Shown: piece by piece, positions 7,133 to 15,812 of the stretch | Numbering within the stretch: the first letter of the stretch is position 1 | How the letters are laid out: each line of letters begins with the position of its first letter | Assembly (NCBI GenBank): GCA_013377095.1 | Contig: JACAAY010000022.1 | Location: 1 to 54,906 of the forward strand | Source of the DNA: Desulfuromonadales bacterium | Lineage (GTDB): Bacteria; Desulfobacterota; Desulfuromonadia; Geobacterales; Pseudopelobacteraceae | Length of the DNA: 54,906 nt | Reading direction: 5' to 3' | Position numbers and translations under genes: made by a program | Notes under the pieces: model-generated | The model's database searches: none | Told to the model about the DNA's origin: nothing | Seen by the model: the letters and a program-made list of their open reading frames with translations, nothing else

Positions 7133-8848
7133 ATGAGGTTCGATCTCTTGTCCAACGGCACGCACTATGAAGTCCTGGCCAGGAAATACCGTCCCCAGAC
7201 CTTTTCGGAACTGATCGGTCAGGAACATGTCAGCCGCACCCTCCAGAATGCAATCGATTCCGGCCGCATAGCCCATGCCTTTCTCTTCAGCGGTGCCCGT
7301 GGAGTCGGTAAAACCAGTACGGCCCGCATCCTGGCCAAAACACTCAACTGCGAGCGGGGTGTCTCCCATGAACCCTGCAACATCTGTCCCCTGTGCATCG
7401 AGATCACCAGGGGATCATCCACCGATGTCTTTGAAATCGACGGCGCCTCCAATACCGGCGTGGACGATATTCGCGAACTGCGCGACAACGCCAAGTACCT
7501 CCCCTCCCACAGTCGCTACAAAATCTTTATCATCGATGAAGTTCACATGCTCTCCACCAACGCCTTCAACGCACTGCTGAAAACGCTGGAGGAGCCACCC
7601 GAGCACGTCAAGTTCATCTTTGCCACCACCGAGCCGCACAAGCTTCCCATCACGATTCTGTCACGTTGCCAACGCTTCGACTTTAAAAGGGTACCCCTGG
7701 CAAAGATCGTCGCCCGCCTCCGTTTTATCGCCGAAGCGGAAATGATCACGGTCAGCGATGCTGCCCTGGCCCTGATCGCCCGCAAGGGTGACGGCAGCAT
7801 GCGCGACGCCCTGACGGCCTTTGACCAGGTGCTGGCCTGCTGCGGCAACAGCGTAACCGACGAAGATGTGGTGACACTGATCGGCGCCGTTGACCGCAGA
7901 CTTTTGGCGAGCATCTCGGCCTCAGTCTTCTGTAACGACACCCAGAGCGTGTTGGCGGACGTCAAAAAGGTCGATGAAGTCGGCTATCATCTGCGCCAGT
8001 TCTGCCAGGAACTGATCGAGCATTTTCGCCATCTGCTGATAATCCGTTCGGTGCAAAAACCGGAAGAAATTCTCGACCTGTCCCAACCGGAACTGGATGA
8101 GTTGAAACGCCAAGCAGGCAGCATCACGGCCCAGGACATTCAGCGCAGACTGACACTGCTGCTCAAGGCAGACACCGAGATGGCCTTTGCCAGCTTTCCG
8201 CGACTGGTGCTGGAAATGGCGCTGCTGAAAGCAGCCACGCTCGAACCGGTGGTTCCCATTTTGGAGTTGCTTGACAAGCTCAAGGCCATGGAAACCAGCG
8301 CCGTGCATACACCAGCGCTTCCCTGGGATGCCGGACGCACCGCTCCGACTGCGGAACAGCACCGTCGCGAGCCACCCCGCGCCGCTCAACAGCCTCAGCA
8401 ACCACCACCCCCTCCGCCCGTCACTACCGTTGCGTCAAAAAACGCCAACAGCTCCGTTCCAGCATGGGAACGCTTCGTGGCCTTTGCAAACGAGAGGCGC
8501 CCTGCGGTCGGGTCGGTGCTGGAGCATGGCAGCCCGCTCAAGCAGGAAGCGGGCTTGATGGAGGTTGGATTTCCGACGGGAAGCTATTACCTGTCGAGTA
8601 TCCAGGATGCCGACTCCATTGCTGAGATAAAAGCCTTGGCCGAGGAGTTTACCGGGCAGGAAACGGTTATCCGGATAAAACCGATCCCACAGACGATGGA
8701 CGACGTACCGTTGTCGCTGGCAGAAAAAAAAAAGAGTGACCATGAACAGCGCCAGGAAGACCTGAAGCGGGAAGTGGCCGAGCACCCGGTCATCAAGGAG
8801 GCGCTACGGATTTTTGGCGGCGCCATAACCGATATTCGCGAAGCCTGA
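7133..8848 (+). CDS. dnaX: DNA polymerase III subunit gamma/tau
   Basis: A 571-residue clamp-loader ATPase. The AAA+ domain carries Walker A (GARGVGKTS, about 50), a four-Cys zinc module (CERGVSHEPCNICPLC, about 76-90), Walker B-like IDEVHM (about 132) and the SRC sensor (ILSRCQRF). Domain III follows, then a Pro-rich linker (about 395-430) and a C-terminal module ending HPVIKEALRIFGGAI. ATG 7133 is provisional. TTG at 7148, with GAGG nine bases upstream, is a good alternative. A run of ten A at 8724-8733, read GAA AAA AAA AAG AGT GAC, would give GAG TGA after a -1 shift, the arrangement known from E. coli dnaX. It is part of ffs-dnaX-ybaB-recR. Confidence 0.95.
   Translation: MRFDLLSNGTHYEVLARKYRPQTFSELIGQEHVSRTLQNAIDSGRIAHAFLFSGARGVGKTSTARILAKTLNCERGVSHEPCNICPLCIEITRGSSTDVFEIDGASNTGVDDIRELRDNAKYLPSHSRYKIFIIDEVHMLSTNAFNALLKTLEEPPEHVKFIFATTEPHKLPITILSRCQRFDFKRVPLAKIVARLRFIAEAEMITVSDAALALIARKGDGSMRDALTAFDQVLACCGNSVTDEDVVTLIGAVDRRLLASISASVFCNDTQSVLADVKKVDEVGYHLRQFCQELIEHFRHLLIIRSVQKPEEILDLSQPELDELKRQAGSITAQDIQRRLTLLLKADTEMAFASFPRLVLEMALLKAATLEPVVPILELLDKLKAMETSAVHTPALPWDAGRTAPTAEQHRREPPRAAQQPQQPPPPPPVTTVASKNANSSVPAWERFVAFANERRPAVGSVLEHGSPLKQEAGLMEVGFPTGSYYLSSIQDADSIAEIKALAEEFTGQETVIRIKPIPQTMDDVPLSLAEKKKSDHEQRQEDLKREVAEHPVIKEALRIFGGAITDIREA
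8724..8739 (+). promoter_or_regulatory. Possible -1 slippage site in dnaX
   Basis: Ten consecutive A followed by GAGTGA. In frame 0 it is read ...AAA AAA AAG AGT GAC; after a -1 shift or insertion of one A the next codons are GAG TGA. The shortened product would lose about 37 residues, including the conserved HPVIKEALRIFGG end. Confidence 0.4.
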
Positions 8849-8909
8849 GATGCTACCGGCTCGGTAAAACAGAAGTACGCAACCATTTCATACAAAGCAG
8901 GAGGAAACA

Positions 8910-9224
8910 ATGTCAAAAGGTTTGGCAAGCATCATGAAGCAGGCGCAGATGATCCAGAACAAGATGGCAAAATTGCAGGAAGAAGCCGCGTTGAAAACGG
9001 CCGAGTCCACTTCCGGTGGTGGAGCCGTGGCGGTCACCGTCAACGGCAAAAATGAAATAATTTCATTATCGATAAAAAAAGAGGCGGTTGATCCCGAGGA
9101 TGTGGAGATGCTTCAGGACCTGATTATAGCTGCAATCAATGATGCACTCAAAAAGGTTCATGCCGAGCTGTCCGATGAAATGTCGAAAATAACTGGCGGA
9201 ATGAGTATTCCCGGACTCTTCTGA
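8910..9224 (+). CDS. ybaB: YbaB/EbfC nucleoid-associated protein
   Basis: A 104-residue DNA-binding protein. It has the family pattern: N-terminal helix rich in M, Q and K (MKQAQMIQNKMAKLQEEAA), strand VAVTVNGKNEIISLSI, then DPEDVEMLQDLIIAAINDALKK and a Gly-rich tail (GGMSIPGLF). It forms a tweezer-shaped dimer that binds DNA. ATG 8910 has AGGAGGAAAC immediately upstream. It lies between dnaX and recR, the usual location. Confidence 0.95.
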   Translation: MSKGLASIMKQAQMIQNKMAKLQEEAALKTAESTSGGGAVAVTVNGKNEIISLSIKKEAVDPEDVEMLQDLIIAAINDALKKVHAELSDEMSKITGGMSIPGLF

Positions 9225-9454
9225 CCGCAGTTCGTCCACCGGAAACGGGCACCTTTTGCTAATGTGCACTAATGAACCAATGGCAACTTCTTTTTTCGTT
9301 TGACTAATTAGTTCAGTTCGGCTAATAGGATATGCAAACAGAGTGTCGTTTCCCTGTGCGGACGCCCCATGGCATGACAGTTTTTCAGGAGCGTGCATTT
9401 TGTTTATTGATACCATGCGTCGCATCAAAAACCGTTTTACTTGTACAAAAATAT

Positions 9455-10048
9455 ATGCTAACTAAGCCGTCTTCCCTGTCAAGACTTGTGGGGGAGCTGA
9501 AGAAGTTACCCGGTGTAGGCGAACGAACCGCCCTCAGGCTTGCATTTCACCTGCTTAAATCTCCTCAAAACCTGACTGCACTGTCGGAGTCGTTGCTGGA
9601 AGTCAAGAACAGGGTACGCGCCTGCTCAACATGTTTTGCCATGACCGAAGACGATCCCTGCGCCATCTGCTCAGGCGGGCGTGACGAGAGTATTATCTGT
9701 GTGGTTGAAAATTCCCAGGACCTGATGGCTCTGGAACGAAGCAACGCCTACCACGGCCGGTACCACGTGCTGGAAGGCGCCATATCCCCTCTCTCAGGCA
9801 TCGGACCCTCGGATCTGAGAATCGACGAACTCATAAAGAGGATCAAGCATGGCGGAGTCACTGAAGTTGTCATTGCAACAAACTTTACCGTTGAAGGGGA
9901 AGCAACAGCGCTGTTCCTGACCAAACTGCTCAAACCTCTCAATATACGTGTTTCACGTCTTGCGCACGGCATCCCGCTGGGTAGCGACATCGAGTATGTC
10001 GATGCAGCCACAGTTCAGTGGGCGCTCCAGGGCAGAAACCCGTTATAG
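9455..10048 (+). CDS. recR: Recombination mediator RecR
   Basis: A 197-residue protein of the RecFOR pathway that helps load RecA at gaps. It has an N-terminal helix-hairpin-helix (LSRLVGELKKLPGVGERTALRLAFHLL), a four-Cys zinc finger (CSTCFAMTEDDPCAICSG, about 57-74), a Toprim domain (VVENSQDLMALE) and a C-terminal Walker-B-like strand. The ATG at 9455 starts the conserved protein. The frame is open upstream, but that sequence is not family-like. The ribosome site is weak (AT-rich leader). It is 230 bp downstream of ybaB, so it may also have its own promoter. Confidence 0.95.
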   Translation: MLTKPSSLSRLVGELKKLPGVGERTALRLAFHLLKSPQNLTALSESLLEVKNRVRACSTCFAMTEDDPCAICSGGRDESIICVVENSQDLMALERSNAYHGRYHVLEGAISPLSGIGPSDLRIDELIKRIKHGGVTEVVIATNFTVEGEATALFLTKLLKPLNIRVSRLAHGIPLGSDIEYVDAATVQWALQGRNPL

Positions 10049-10176
10049 TGCACGAAAGCATGCGAACTTTGTTTACGTAGTAGTCATACAAAAGCAGCAC
10101 CTTGTACATCAGCTGAAGAGAGTCAAATTTTGTCAGTAGTGTTTTTTTAAAAACACACAAACCTGAGGAGGAACGA

Positions 10177-13100
10177 ATGAGTAGAAGAATGGTAACCATT
10201 GATGGTAACACAGCCGTCGCCCACGTGGCCCATGCCACGAACGAAGTAATGACCATCTACCCGATTACGCCGTCGTCAAACATGGGTGAGTACTGCGACA
10301 TCAAGAGCGCCGCCGGAGAGAAGAACCTCTGGGGTACAATTCCGTCGGTAACCGAGATGCAGTCAGAAGCCGGCGCAGCCGGTGCCGTCCACGGCGCGCT
10401 GCAGGCTGGCGCCCTGACCACCACCTTCACCGCCAGTCAGGGTCTGTTGCTGATGATCCCCAATATGTACAAGATTGCCGGTGAGTTGACCTCCACCGTT
10501 TTCCACATTTCGGCCCGCGCCATTTCCGCAGCCGCCCTGAATATCTTTGGCGACCACTCCGACGTCATGTCCTGCCGCTCCACCGGCTGGGCCATGCTCT
10601 GCGCCAACAATGTCCAGGAAACCATGGACTTTGCCCTGATTTCCCAGTCATCCACCCTGCGTTCACGGGTTCCCTTCATCCACTTCTTCGACGGTTTCCG
10701 TACTTCCCACGAACTGTCAAAGGTTGAAGAGCTGACCTTTGACGATATGCGCGCCCTGGTCACCGACGACCTGGTCAATGCCCACCGCGCCCGTTCCATG
10801 AGCCCGGATCGTCCGACTATCCGCGGCACTGCACAGAACCCGGACGTGTACTTCCAGGGTCGTGAGACGGTCAACCCCTACTATGCGCCCTGTCTCACCA
10901 TCGTTCAGGAAGAGATGGACAAACTGGGCAAGCTCACCGGCCGTAACTACAAGCTGGTTGACTATGTCGGTGCCCCGGATGCGGACCGCGTTGTTGTTGT
11001 CATGGGTACCGCTGCCGACACCACCGCTGAAGCCGCCGCAACCCTGAACGCCAAGGGCGAGAAGGTCGGCGTAGTCAAGGTTCGTCTCTACCGTCCGTTC
11101 CCGGCTGCCGCACTTATTGCCGCGCTCCCCAAAACCGTCAAGAAAATTGCCGTTCTCGACCGTACCAAAGAGCCCGGCTCCCTGGGCGAGCCGCTCTATC
11201 TGGACGTGCGCACAGCCATCGGCGAAGCAATGGCCGATGACGCCGCCCTCTTCGGCGGACAGTATCCGACTATCATTGGCGGCCGTTACGGTCTTGGCTC
11301 CAAAGAGTACACTCCGGCCATGGCCAAAGCCGTTCTGGATAACCTCAATGCAGCCAAACCGAAGAAAAACTTCGTGGTCGGCATCAAGGAAGACGTCACC
11401 AACTGCAGCCTCGATTATGATGTGAATTTCCGCTCCTCCATGGCAGGTGTCTACGAAGCCATGTTCTTCGGCCTCGGTTCCGACGGTACCGTCGGCGCCA
11501 ACAAGAACACCATCAAGATCATCGGCGAAGCCACCGACAACTATACCCAGGCTTATTTCGTCTATGACTCAAAGAAGGCCGGCTCCATCACCACCTCCCA
11601 TCTCCGTTTCGGCAAGGAGCAGATCAATTCGCCCTACCTGATCGACAATGCCGATTTCATTGCCTGCCACAACTTCTCCTTCCTGGAGAAATATGACATG
11701 CTCAGCAAGGCCAAGGTAGGCGGCACCTTCCTGCTCTGCTCCCCCTTCGAGCACGACGAAGTATGGGAAAAAATGCCGGTTGAAGTACAGCAGCAGATCA
11801 TCGACAAAAAGTTGAAATTCTATGTCATCAACGCCATCAAACTGGGCGAGGAAATCGGTCTGGGCGCACGTATCAACATGATCATGCAGACCGCCTTCTT
11901 CAAAATCTCCAACATCATCCCGATTGAAACCGCTGTCACGGAAATCAAGACAGCCATAAAGAAGAGCTACGGCAAGGCGGGCGACAAAGTTGTCAACATG
12001 AACTACGCCGCCGTTGAAGCCGGCCTCACCAATATCCATGAAGTTGCGGTTCCGGCAACTGCCACCAGCGCTCTGAAGATGCCGCCGGCAGTTCCTGCCC
12101 ACGCGCCGAAGTTCGTTCAGGATGTCACCGCCATGCTGGTTGCCGGCAAGGGTGATGAACTGCCCGTATCCGCCATGCCGATCGACGGCGTCTTCCCGAC
12201 CGCCACCTCGCAGTACGAGAAGCGTAACATTGCAGTTGACATTCCGGTTTGGGACGAAAAACTCTGTATCCAGTGCGCCATCTGTTCCTTCATGTGTCCG
12301 CACGCAGCCATCCGCGTGAAAGCATATCCGGAAAGCTGTCTTGCCGGCGCACCGGCAACCTTCAAGTCCTGCGACGCCAAGATCGCCGAAGTCAAGGGCA
12401 TGAAACTGACCTTCCAGGTTGCTCCCGAAGACTGTACCGGTTGCGGCGCTTGCGTCCACAACTGCCCGGCCAAGAGCAAGGAAGATCCGAATCACAAAGC
12501 CATCAACATGCAGTTCCAGCCGCCACTGCGTGCAGCTGAAGCAGCCAACTATGACTTCTTCCTAAATCTGCCCGAAGTTGACGTCAACCTGCTCAAGCTC
12601 GACACCCTGCGTGGCAGCCAGTTGGTCCGTCCGCTGTTCGAATACTCCGGCGCATGTGCAGGCTGCGGTGAGACACCGTACCTGAAACTGTTGACCCAGC
12701 TGTTCGGCGATCGCCTGATGATGGGCAACGCCACCGGCTGTTCCTCCATCTACGGCGGCAACCTGCCCACCACCCCCTACGCACAGCGTGCAGACGGCCG
12801 TGGACCGACCTGGAACAACTCACTGTTCGAAGACTGCGCCGAGTTCTCCCTCGGTATCCGTCTCGGTGTGGACAAGTTCAAGGAAGCCGCATATGAATTA
12901 GTTGACGAACTGATCGCCTGCGACTGCGCAGAAGTAAAGGGCATCAAGGCGCTGCTTCAGGAAATCAAAACCGCTGACCAGAAAACCCAGGTCGGTATCG
13001 AAGCACAGCGTACACGTGTAGCCGAACTGAAAGCCGCGCTGGCAAACAACACCGGCAAAACAGCTGCCAAGCTGCTTCCGCTGACCGATTACCTGGTTAA

Positions 13101-13752
13101 CAAATCGGTCTGGGCCATCGGTGGCGACGGCTGGGCCTATGACATCGGTTACGGCGGACTTGACCATGTCATCGCCTCCGGCAAGAACATCAACCTGCTG
13201 GTACTTGACACCGAAGTGTACTCCAACACCGGTGGACAGGCCTCCAAATCAACCCCCATGGGCGCCGTTGCCCAGTTCGCAGCCGGCGGCAAGCCGATTG
13301 GCAAGAAAGACCTTGGTCTGATCGCCATGGCTTACGGCAGCGTCTATGTTGCCAGCATATCCCTGGCCAACCCGGGCCAGTGCGTTAAGGCCTTCATGGA
13401 AGCAGAGGCATACGAAGGACCGTCACTGATCATTGCTTACTCGCACTGCATCGCCCACGGCATCAACATGACCACCGCCGTTGACGAGCAGAAGAAAGCG
13501 GTCTCCTCCGGCTACCTGACCCTGTATCGTTACAACCCGCTGCTGGCTGACCAGGGTAAGAACCCGCTTCAGCTGGACAGCAAGGCAGCCACGACCTCGT
13601 ACGAAGACTTCATCAACGGTGAGAACCGCTGGAAAGTCCTCAAAAAGATCAACCCTGAGCAGGCAGAGAAACTTGCCAAGAAAGGCGCAGCGCTGTCGGC
13701 ACGTCGTAACAAGCTCTATCAGCAGCTGGCACAGTTGAGCTACGAAGTATAA
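10177..13752 (+). CDS. nifJ: Pyruvate:ferredoxin (flavodoxin) oxidoreductase
   Basis: A 1191-residue single-chain PFOR joining pyruvate oxidation to acetyl-CoA and CO2 with ferredoxin reduction, or running in reverse for pyruvate synthesis. Domains in order are N-terminal pyrimidine-binding (ITPSSNMGEYCD, about 30), transketolase C-terminal-like domain II, gamma domain (about 420-600), a 2x[4Fe-4S] ferredoxin insert (CIQCAICSFMC about 692; CTGCGACVHNC about 753) and a C-terminal TPP domain with a further cluster Cys pair (CAGCGETPY about 826) and GDGWAYDIG (about 984). The start has TGAGGAGGAACGA. It is monocistronic, with a strong terminator at 13776-13808. The length is normal for the family. 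Confidence 0.97.
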   Translation: MSRRMVTIDGNTAVAHVAHATNEVMTIYPITPSSNMGEYCDIKSAAGEKNLWGTIPSVTEMQSEAGAAGAVHGALQAGALTTTFTASQGLLLMIPNMYKIAGELTSTVFHISARAISAAALNIFGDHSDVMSCRSTGWAMLCANNVQETMDFALISQSSTLRSRVPFIHFFDGFRTSHELSKVEELTFDDMRALVTDDLVNAHRARSMSPDRPTIRGTAQNPDVYFQGRETVNPYYAPCLTIVQEEMDKLGKLTGRNYKLVDYVGAPDADRVVVVMGTAADTTAEAAATLNAKGEKVGVVKVRLYRPFPAAALIAALPKTVKKIAVLDRTKEPGSLGEPLYLDVRTAIGEAMADDAALFGGQYPTIIGGRYGLGSKEYTPAMAKAVLDNLNAAKPKKNFVVGIKEDVTNCSLDYDVNFRSSMAGVYEAMFFGLGSDGTVGANKNTIKIIGEATDNYTQAYFVYDSKKAGSITTSHLRFGKEQINSPYLIDNADFIACHNFSFLEKYDMLSKAKVGGTFLLCSPFEHDEVWEKMPVEVQQQIIDKKLKFYVINAIKLGEEIGLGARINMIMQTAFFKISNIIPIETAVTEIKTAIKKSYGKAGDKVVNMNYAAVEAGLTNIHEVAVPATATSALKMPPAVPAHAPKFVQDVTAMLVAGKGDELPVSAMPIDGVFPTATSQYEKRNIAVDIPVWDEKLCIQCAICSFMCPHAAIRVKAYPESCLAGAPATFKSCDAKIAEVKGMKLTFQVAPEDCTGCGACVHNCPAKSKEDPNHKAINMQFQPPLRAAEAANYDFFLNLPEVDVNLLKLDTLRGSQLVRPLFEYSGACAGCGETPYLKLLTQLFGDRLMMGNATGCSSIYGGNLPTTPYAQRADGRGPTWNNSLFEDCAEFSLGIRLGVDKFKEAAYELVDELIACDCAEVKGIKALLQEIKTADQKTQVGIEAQRTRVAELKAALANNTGKTAAKLLPLTDYLVNKSVWAIGGDGWAYDIGYGGLDHVIASGKNINLLVLDTEVYSNTGGQASKSTPMGAVAQFAAGGKPIGKKDLGLIAMAYGSVYVASISLANPGQCVKAFMEAEAYEGPSLIIAYSHCIAHGINMTTAVDEQKKAVSSGYLTLYRYNPLLADQGKNPLQLDSKAATTSYEDFINGENRWKVLKKINPEQAEKLAKKGAALSARRNKLYQQLAQLSYEV

Positions 13753-13775
13753 TTTCTGCAATATCTGAAGTACCT

Positions 13776-13808
13776 GGGCTTCGCGGCACTGCCGCGAAGC
13801 CCTTTTTT
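13776..13808 (+). terminator. Rho-independent terminator of nifJ
   Basis: GGGCTTCGCGGC, loop act, GCCGCGAAGCCC followed by six T: a 12-bp perfect stem 23 bp after the stop. Confidence 0.9.
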
Positions 13809-13884
13809 ATGAATCCGCAGACCAAAAGAGAGACGCGGCAGGTTCATGTTTCGGCGCACTTCGGACAATTCGGGAGACATACCC

Positions 13885-14766
13885 ATGGATAACGTATTTA
13901 TAGCGGGTTGTGGATATATCGGTGAGCGCGTAGCTCGCTTGGTTCGGGATTTAGGTTCAAGCGTAGCCTGCATGACCAGATCTGCCGAACGTGCACTGCA
14001 TCTTACGGGCGAGGGTTTTGAGGCCATGAATTGCTCTCTCGATGATGCTGCACAGCTTCCCACGCTCGATGTCAGCGGTCGTGTCGTATTCTATTTTGTT
14101 CCACCGCCCGGCGGCGGCATCAGCGACCAGCGTGCGCGTAATTTCTGCGCCGCCATGAACAACTCCGCTCACCCCTCAAAAATCATCTATATCAGCGCGA
14201 CATCTGTCTATGGCGTCAAGGACGGATCGGTGGTTACGGAACAATCAGCCACAGATCCCACATCTGCCATGGGCAAACGCCGCCTGGATGCGGAAAAAAT
14301 CTTTCGAAACTACGGTGCAGAGCACAGCGTCCCGGTGATTATCCTGAGAGTCAGCGGCATCTATGGCCCCGGACGTTTGCCTCTGACACAGATCCATCAG
14401 GGACAGCCGCTCTTGCGTTTGGAGGAGTCAGGTCCCAGCAACCGCATTCACGCCGATGACCTGGCTCGAATCTGTGTCGCAACGGCAGAAAAAGGGGAAG
14501 ACGGAGACATATTCAATGTCAGTGATGGTCAACCGAGCAGCATGACAGAGTATTTTAACGCTGTGGCGGATGCTCTGGGGGCGCCGCGCCAGCCCCAGGT
14601 ATCGCTGGAAGAGGCACACAGGGTAATGTCACCCTTGATGCTGTCCTATGTCAGCGAAGCAAGAGTTGTAGATCCAACCCATATGTTCAAACGACTGGGA
14701 ATTACCTTACGCTATGCGACCTTGCGGGATGGCTTACTTGCTTCAATTCCCCAGATCAACAAATAA
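13885..14766 (+). CDS. NAD-dependent epimerase/dehydratase-family protein (YeeZ-like)
   Basis: A 293-residue extended-SDR-type protein. It has an N-terminal Rossmann motif (VFIAGCGYIGERVARLV, a GxGxxG variant), STSVYG-like ISATSVYGV (about 110) and an atypical catalytic tract in which the YxxxK region is replaced by MGKRRLDAEK. That is the pattern of the YeeZ subgroup, annotated as nucleoside-diphosphate-sugar epimerases of unknown substrate. ILRVSGIYGPGR (about 155) and RIHADDLARICVA support sugar-nucleotide-epimerase ancestry. ATG 13885 with GGGAGA is chosen over an earlier in-frame start. It is monocistronic. Confidence 0.75.
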   Translation: MDNVFIAGCGYIGERVARLVRDLGSSVACMTRSAERALHLTGEGFEAMNCSLDDAAQLPTLDVSGRVVFYFVPPPGGGISDQRARNFCAAMNNSAHPSKIIYISATSVYGVKDGSVVTEQSATDPTSAMGKRRLDAEKIFRNYGAEHSVPVIILRVSGIYGPGRLPLTQIHQGQPLLRLEESGPSNRIHADDLARICVATAEKGEDGDIFNVSDGQPSSMTEYFNAVADALGAPRQPQVSLEEAHRVMSPLMLSYVSEARVVDPTHMFKRLGITLRYATLRDGLLASIPQINK

Positions 14767-14852
14767 CCTGACTTGCCTACGGATAGTATGTTGCTATACT
14801 GAACCAATCACTCTTTTTCTATTTTGCGCGCAAAATTAATTATTAATCTTGT

Positions 14853-14880
14853 AAATTCTCCGACTCGATTGGTATACTGT
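14853..14880 (+). promoter_or_regulatory. Promoter candidate for a small RNA
   Basis: TTGTAA, 18 bp, TATACT in the AT-rich leader before the two hairpins at 14901-14955. No open reading frame starts between this promoter and the terminator. Coordinates are accurate to a few bases. Confidence 0.45.
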
Positions 14881-14884
14881 ATAC

Positions 14885-14964
14885 AGATACAACAAATTGC
14901 GAGGTTCGCGAAGAACCTCATTTGCCCTGGTAATTTCCCCTCCTAGTTGCCAGGGTGTTTTTTT
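14885..14964 (+). ncRNA. Putative small RNA with C-rich terminator loop
   Basis: Two stem-loops follow the promoter-like sequence. The first is GAGGTTC/GAACCTC (14901-14907, 14913-14919) with loop gcgaa. The second has 11-bp arms (14925-14935 and 14945-14955, including two G-T pairs), a nine-base loop TCCCCTCCT and a run of seven T after one G. The loop is complementary to purine-rich ribosome binding sites (AGGAGGGGA), the mark of small RNAs that mask Shine-Dalgarno sequences. The predicted transcript is about 75-85 nt. It could instead be a leader attenuator for folK, which starts 70 bp later. No family name is assigned. Confidence 0.5.
14925..14964 (+). terminator. Rho-independent terminator of the putative small RNA
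   Basis: An 11-bp stem (CCCTGGTAATT with AGTTGCCAGGG), nine-base loop, then TGTTTTTTT. Confidence 0.8.
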
Positions 14965-15033
14965 GCCACAGCACCCCTCTGCATGGTGCAGAGGGCGGTT
15001 GACGTATGAATACGGTTATGTTTTAATCCGCAC

Positions 15034-15522
15034 GTGGAAAAAGACGCCTACATCGGCCTCGGCTCAAATCTGGGGGACAGGGAGCTCAATCTGCTGCGGG
15101 CTGTTGCGGAATTGGGCAAACTTCCGGACAGCAGAGTCACCGGGCTTTCTCCCTTTTATAAAACATCTCCGGTCGGCGTTACAGACCAGCCGGACTTCAT
15201 CAACGCAGTTCTGCGGCTTTCAACCCGGCTTACTCCCCAGACGCTGTTTCTCCGTCTCCAACACATCGAAAGTGTTACCTTTCGAAGGACTCGCACGCAT
15301 CTTTGGGGGCCCCGAACCATGGACCTTGACCTGCTGCTCTACGGTGATCAGATACTGACCGCAGAGGAACTGTCCATTCCACACCCGCGCATGGCCGAAC
15401 GACGTTTTGTGCTGGAGCCGCTCTGCAAGCTGGCTCCCCAGCTGCGGCACCCTGTTTTGGGTCGGACCATGACCGAGCTTCTGGCTGCGCTGCCATCCAC
15501 GGAGCAGGTCGCGCAGATCTGA
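15034..15522 (+). CDS. folK: 6-hydroxymethyl-7,8-dihydropterin pyrophosphokinase
   Basis: A 162-residue HPPK, which transfers pyrophosphate from ATP to hydroxymethyl-dihydropterin in folate synthesis. Motifs are YIGLGSNLGDRE (residues 6-17), YKTSPVG, QPDFINAV and WGPRTMDLDLLLYGD, which contains the Mg-binding DLDL acids, then IPHPRMAERRFVLEPL. The start is GTG at 15034 (VEKDAYIG). The ribosome site is weak. A small-RNA-like terminator lies 70 bp upstream, so expression may depend on readthrough or a downstream promoter. The YHS gene follows 17 bp after its stop, then transaldolase and glgA, apparently as one unit. Confidence 0.93.
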   Translation: MEKDAYIGLGSNLGDRELNLLRAVAELGKLPDSRVTGLSPFYKTSPVGVTDQPDFINAVLRLSTRLTPQTLFLRLQHIESVTFRRTRTHLWGPRTMDLDLLLYGDQILTAEELSIPHPRMAERRFVLEPLCKLAPQLRHPVLGRTMTELLAALPSTEQVAQI

Positions 15523-15539
15523 CGACAGAAGGAGATTGC

Positions 15540-15800
15540 GTGATCCGCTTACTACTCTGGGGACTTCTGCTGTATTTCGGCTACCGTATTGTTATGTCTC
15601 TGACTCAACCCCGTACAAGCCGGACAGCCCCCCCCACAAACCGCGAAAATGTTACCACAACTCATAAAGATCCTGTCTGCGGCATGTACGTTTCAGAGGA
15701 GGATGCCGTGGTCGGCAACCACAATGGCCAACGGCTCTACTTCTGTTCCCGTACCTGCCTGGACAAATATAAAGAAAACCTTGACCACACACAAACCTGA
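15540..15800 (+). CDS. YHS-domain membrane-anchored protein
   Basis: An 86-residue protein. An N-terminal hydrophobic segment (LLLWGLLLYFGYRIVMSL, 4-21) anchors it in the membrane. A polar Thr/Pro linker follows, then a YHS metal-binding domain (DPVCGMYVSEEDAVV, YFCSRTCLDKYKENL) with the conserved Cys pairs, which in the family bind Cu or other soft metals. GTG start with AGAAGGAGATT. It lies in the folK-tal-glgA row. The specific role is unknown; similar proteins are often annotated as YHS-domain transcriptional regulators without evidence. Confidence 0.8.
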   Translation: MIRLLLWGLLLYFGYRIVMSLTQPRTSRTAPPTNRENVTTTHKDPVCGMYVSEEDAVVGNHNGQRLYFCSRTCLDKYKENLDHTQT

Positions 15801-15812
15801 CGGAGGATATCT

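Noticed and set aside
12117..12495. Long antisense frames under nifJ
   Set aside because: High-GC codon bias of nifJ creates open antisense frames; no ribosome site or family motif.
14897..15358. Long frame over the small-RNA region and the start of folK
   Set aside because: Runs in another frame through the conserved folK sequence and has low-complexity composition; a shadow of folK.
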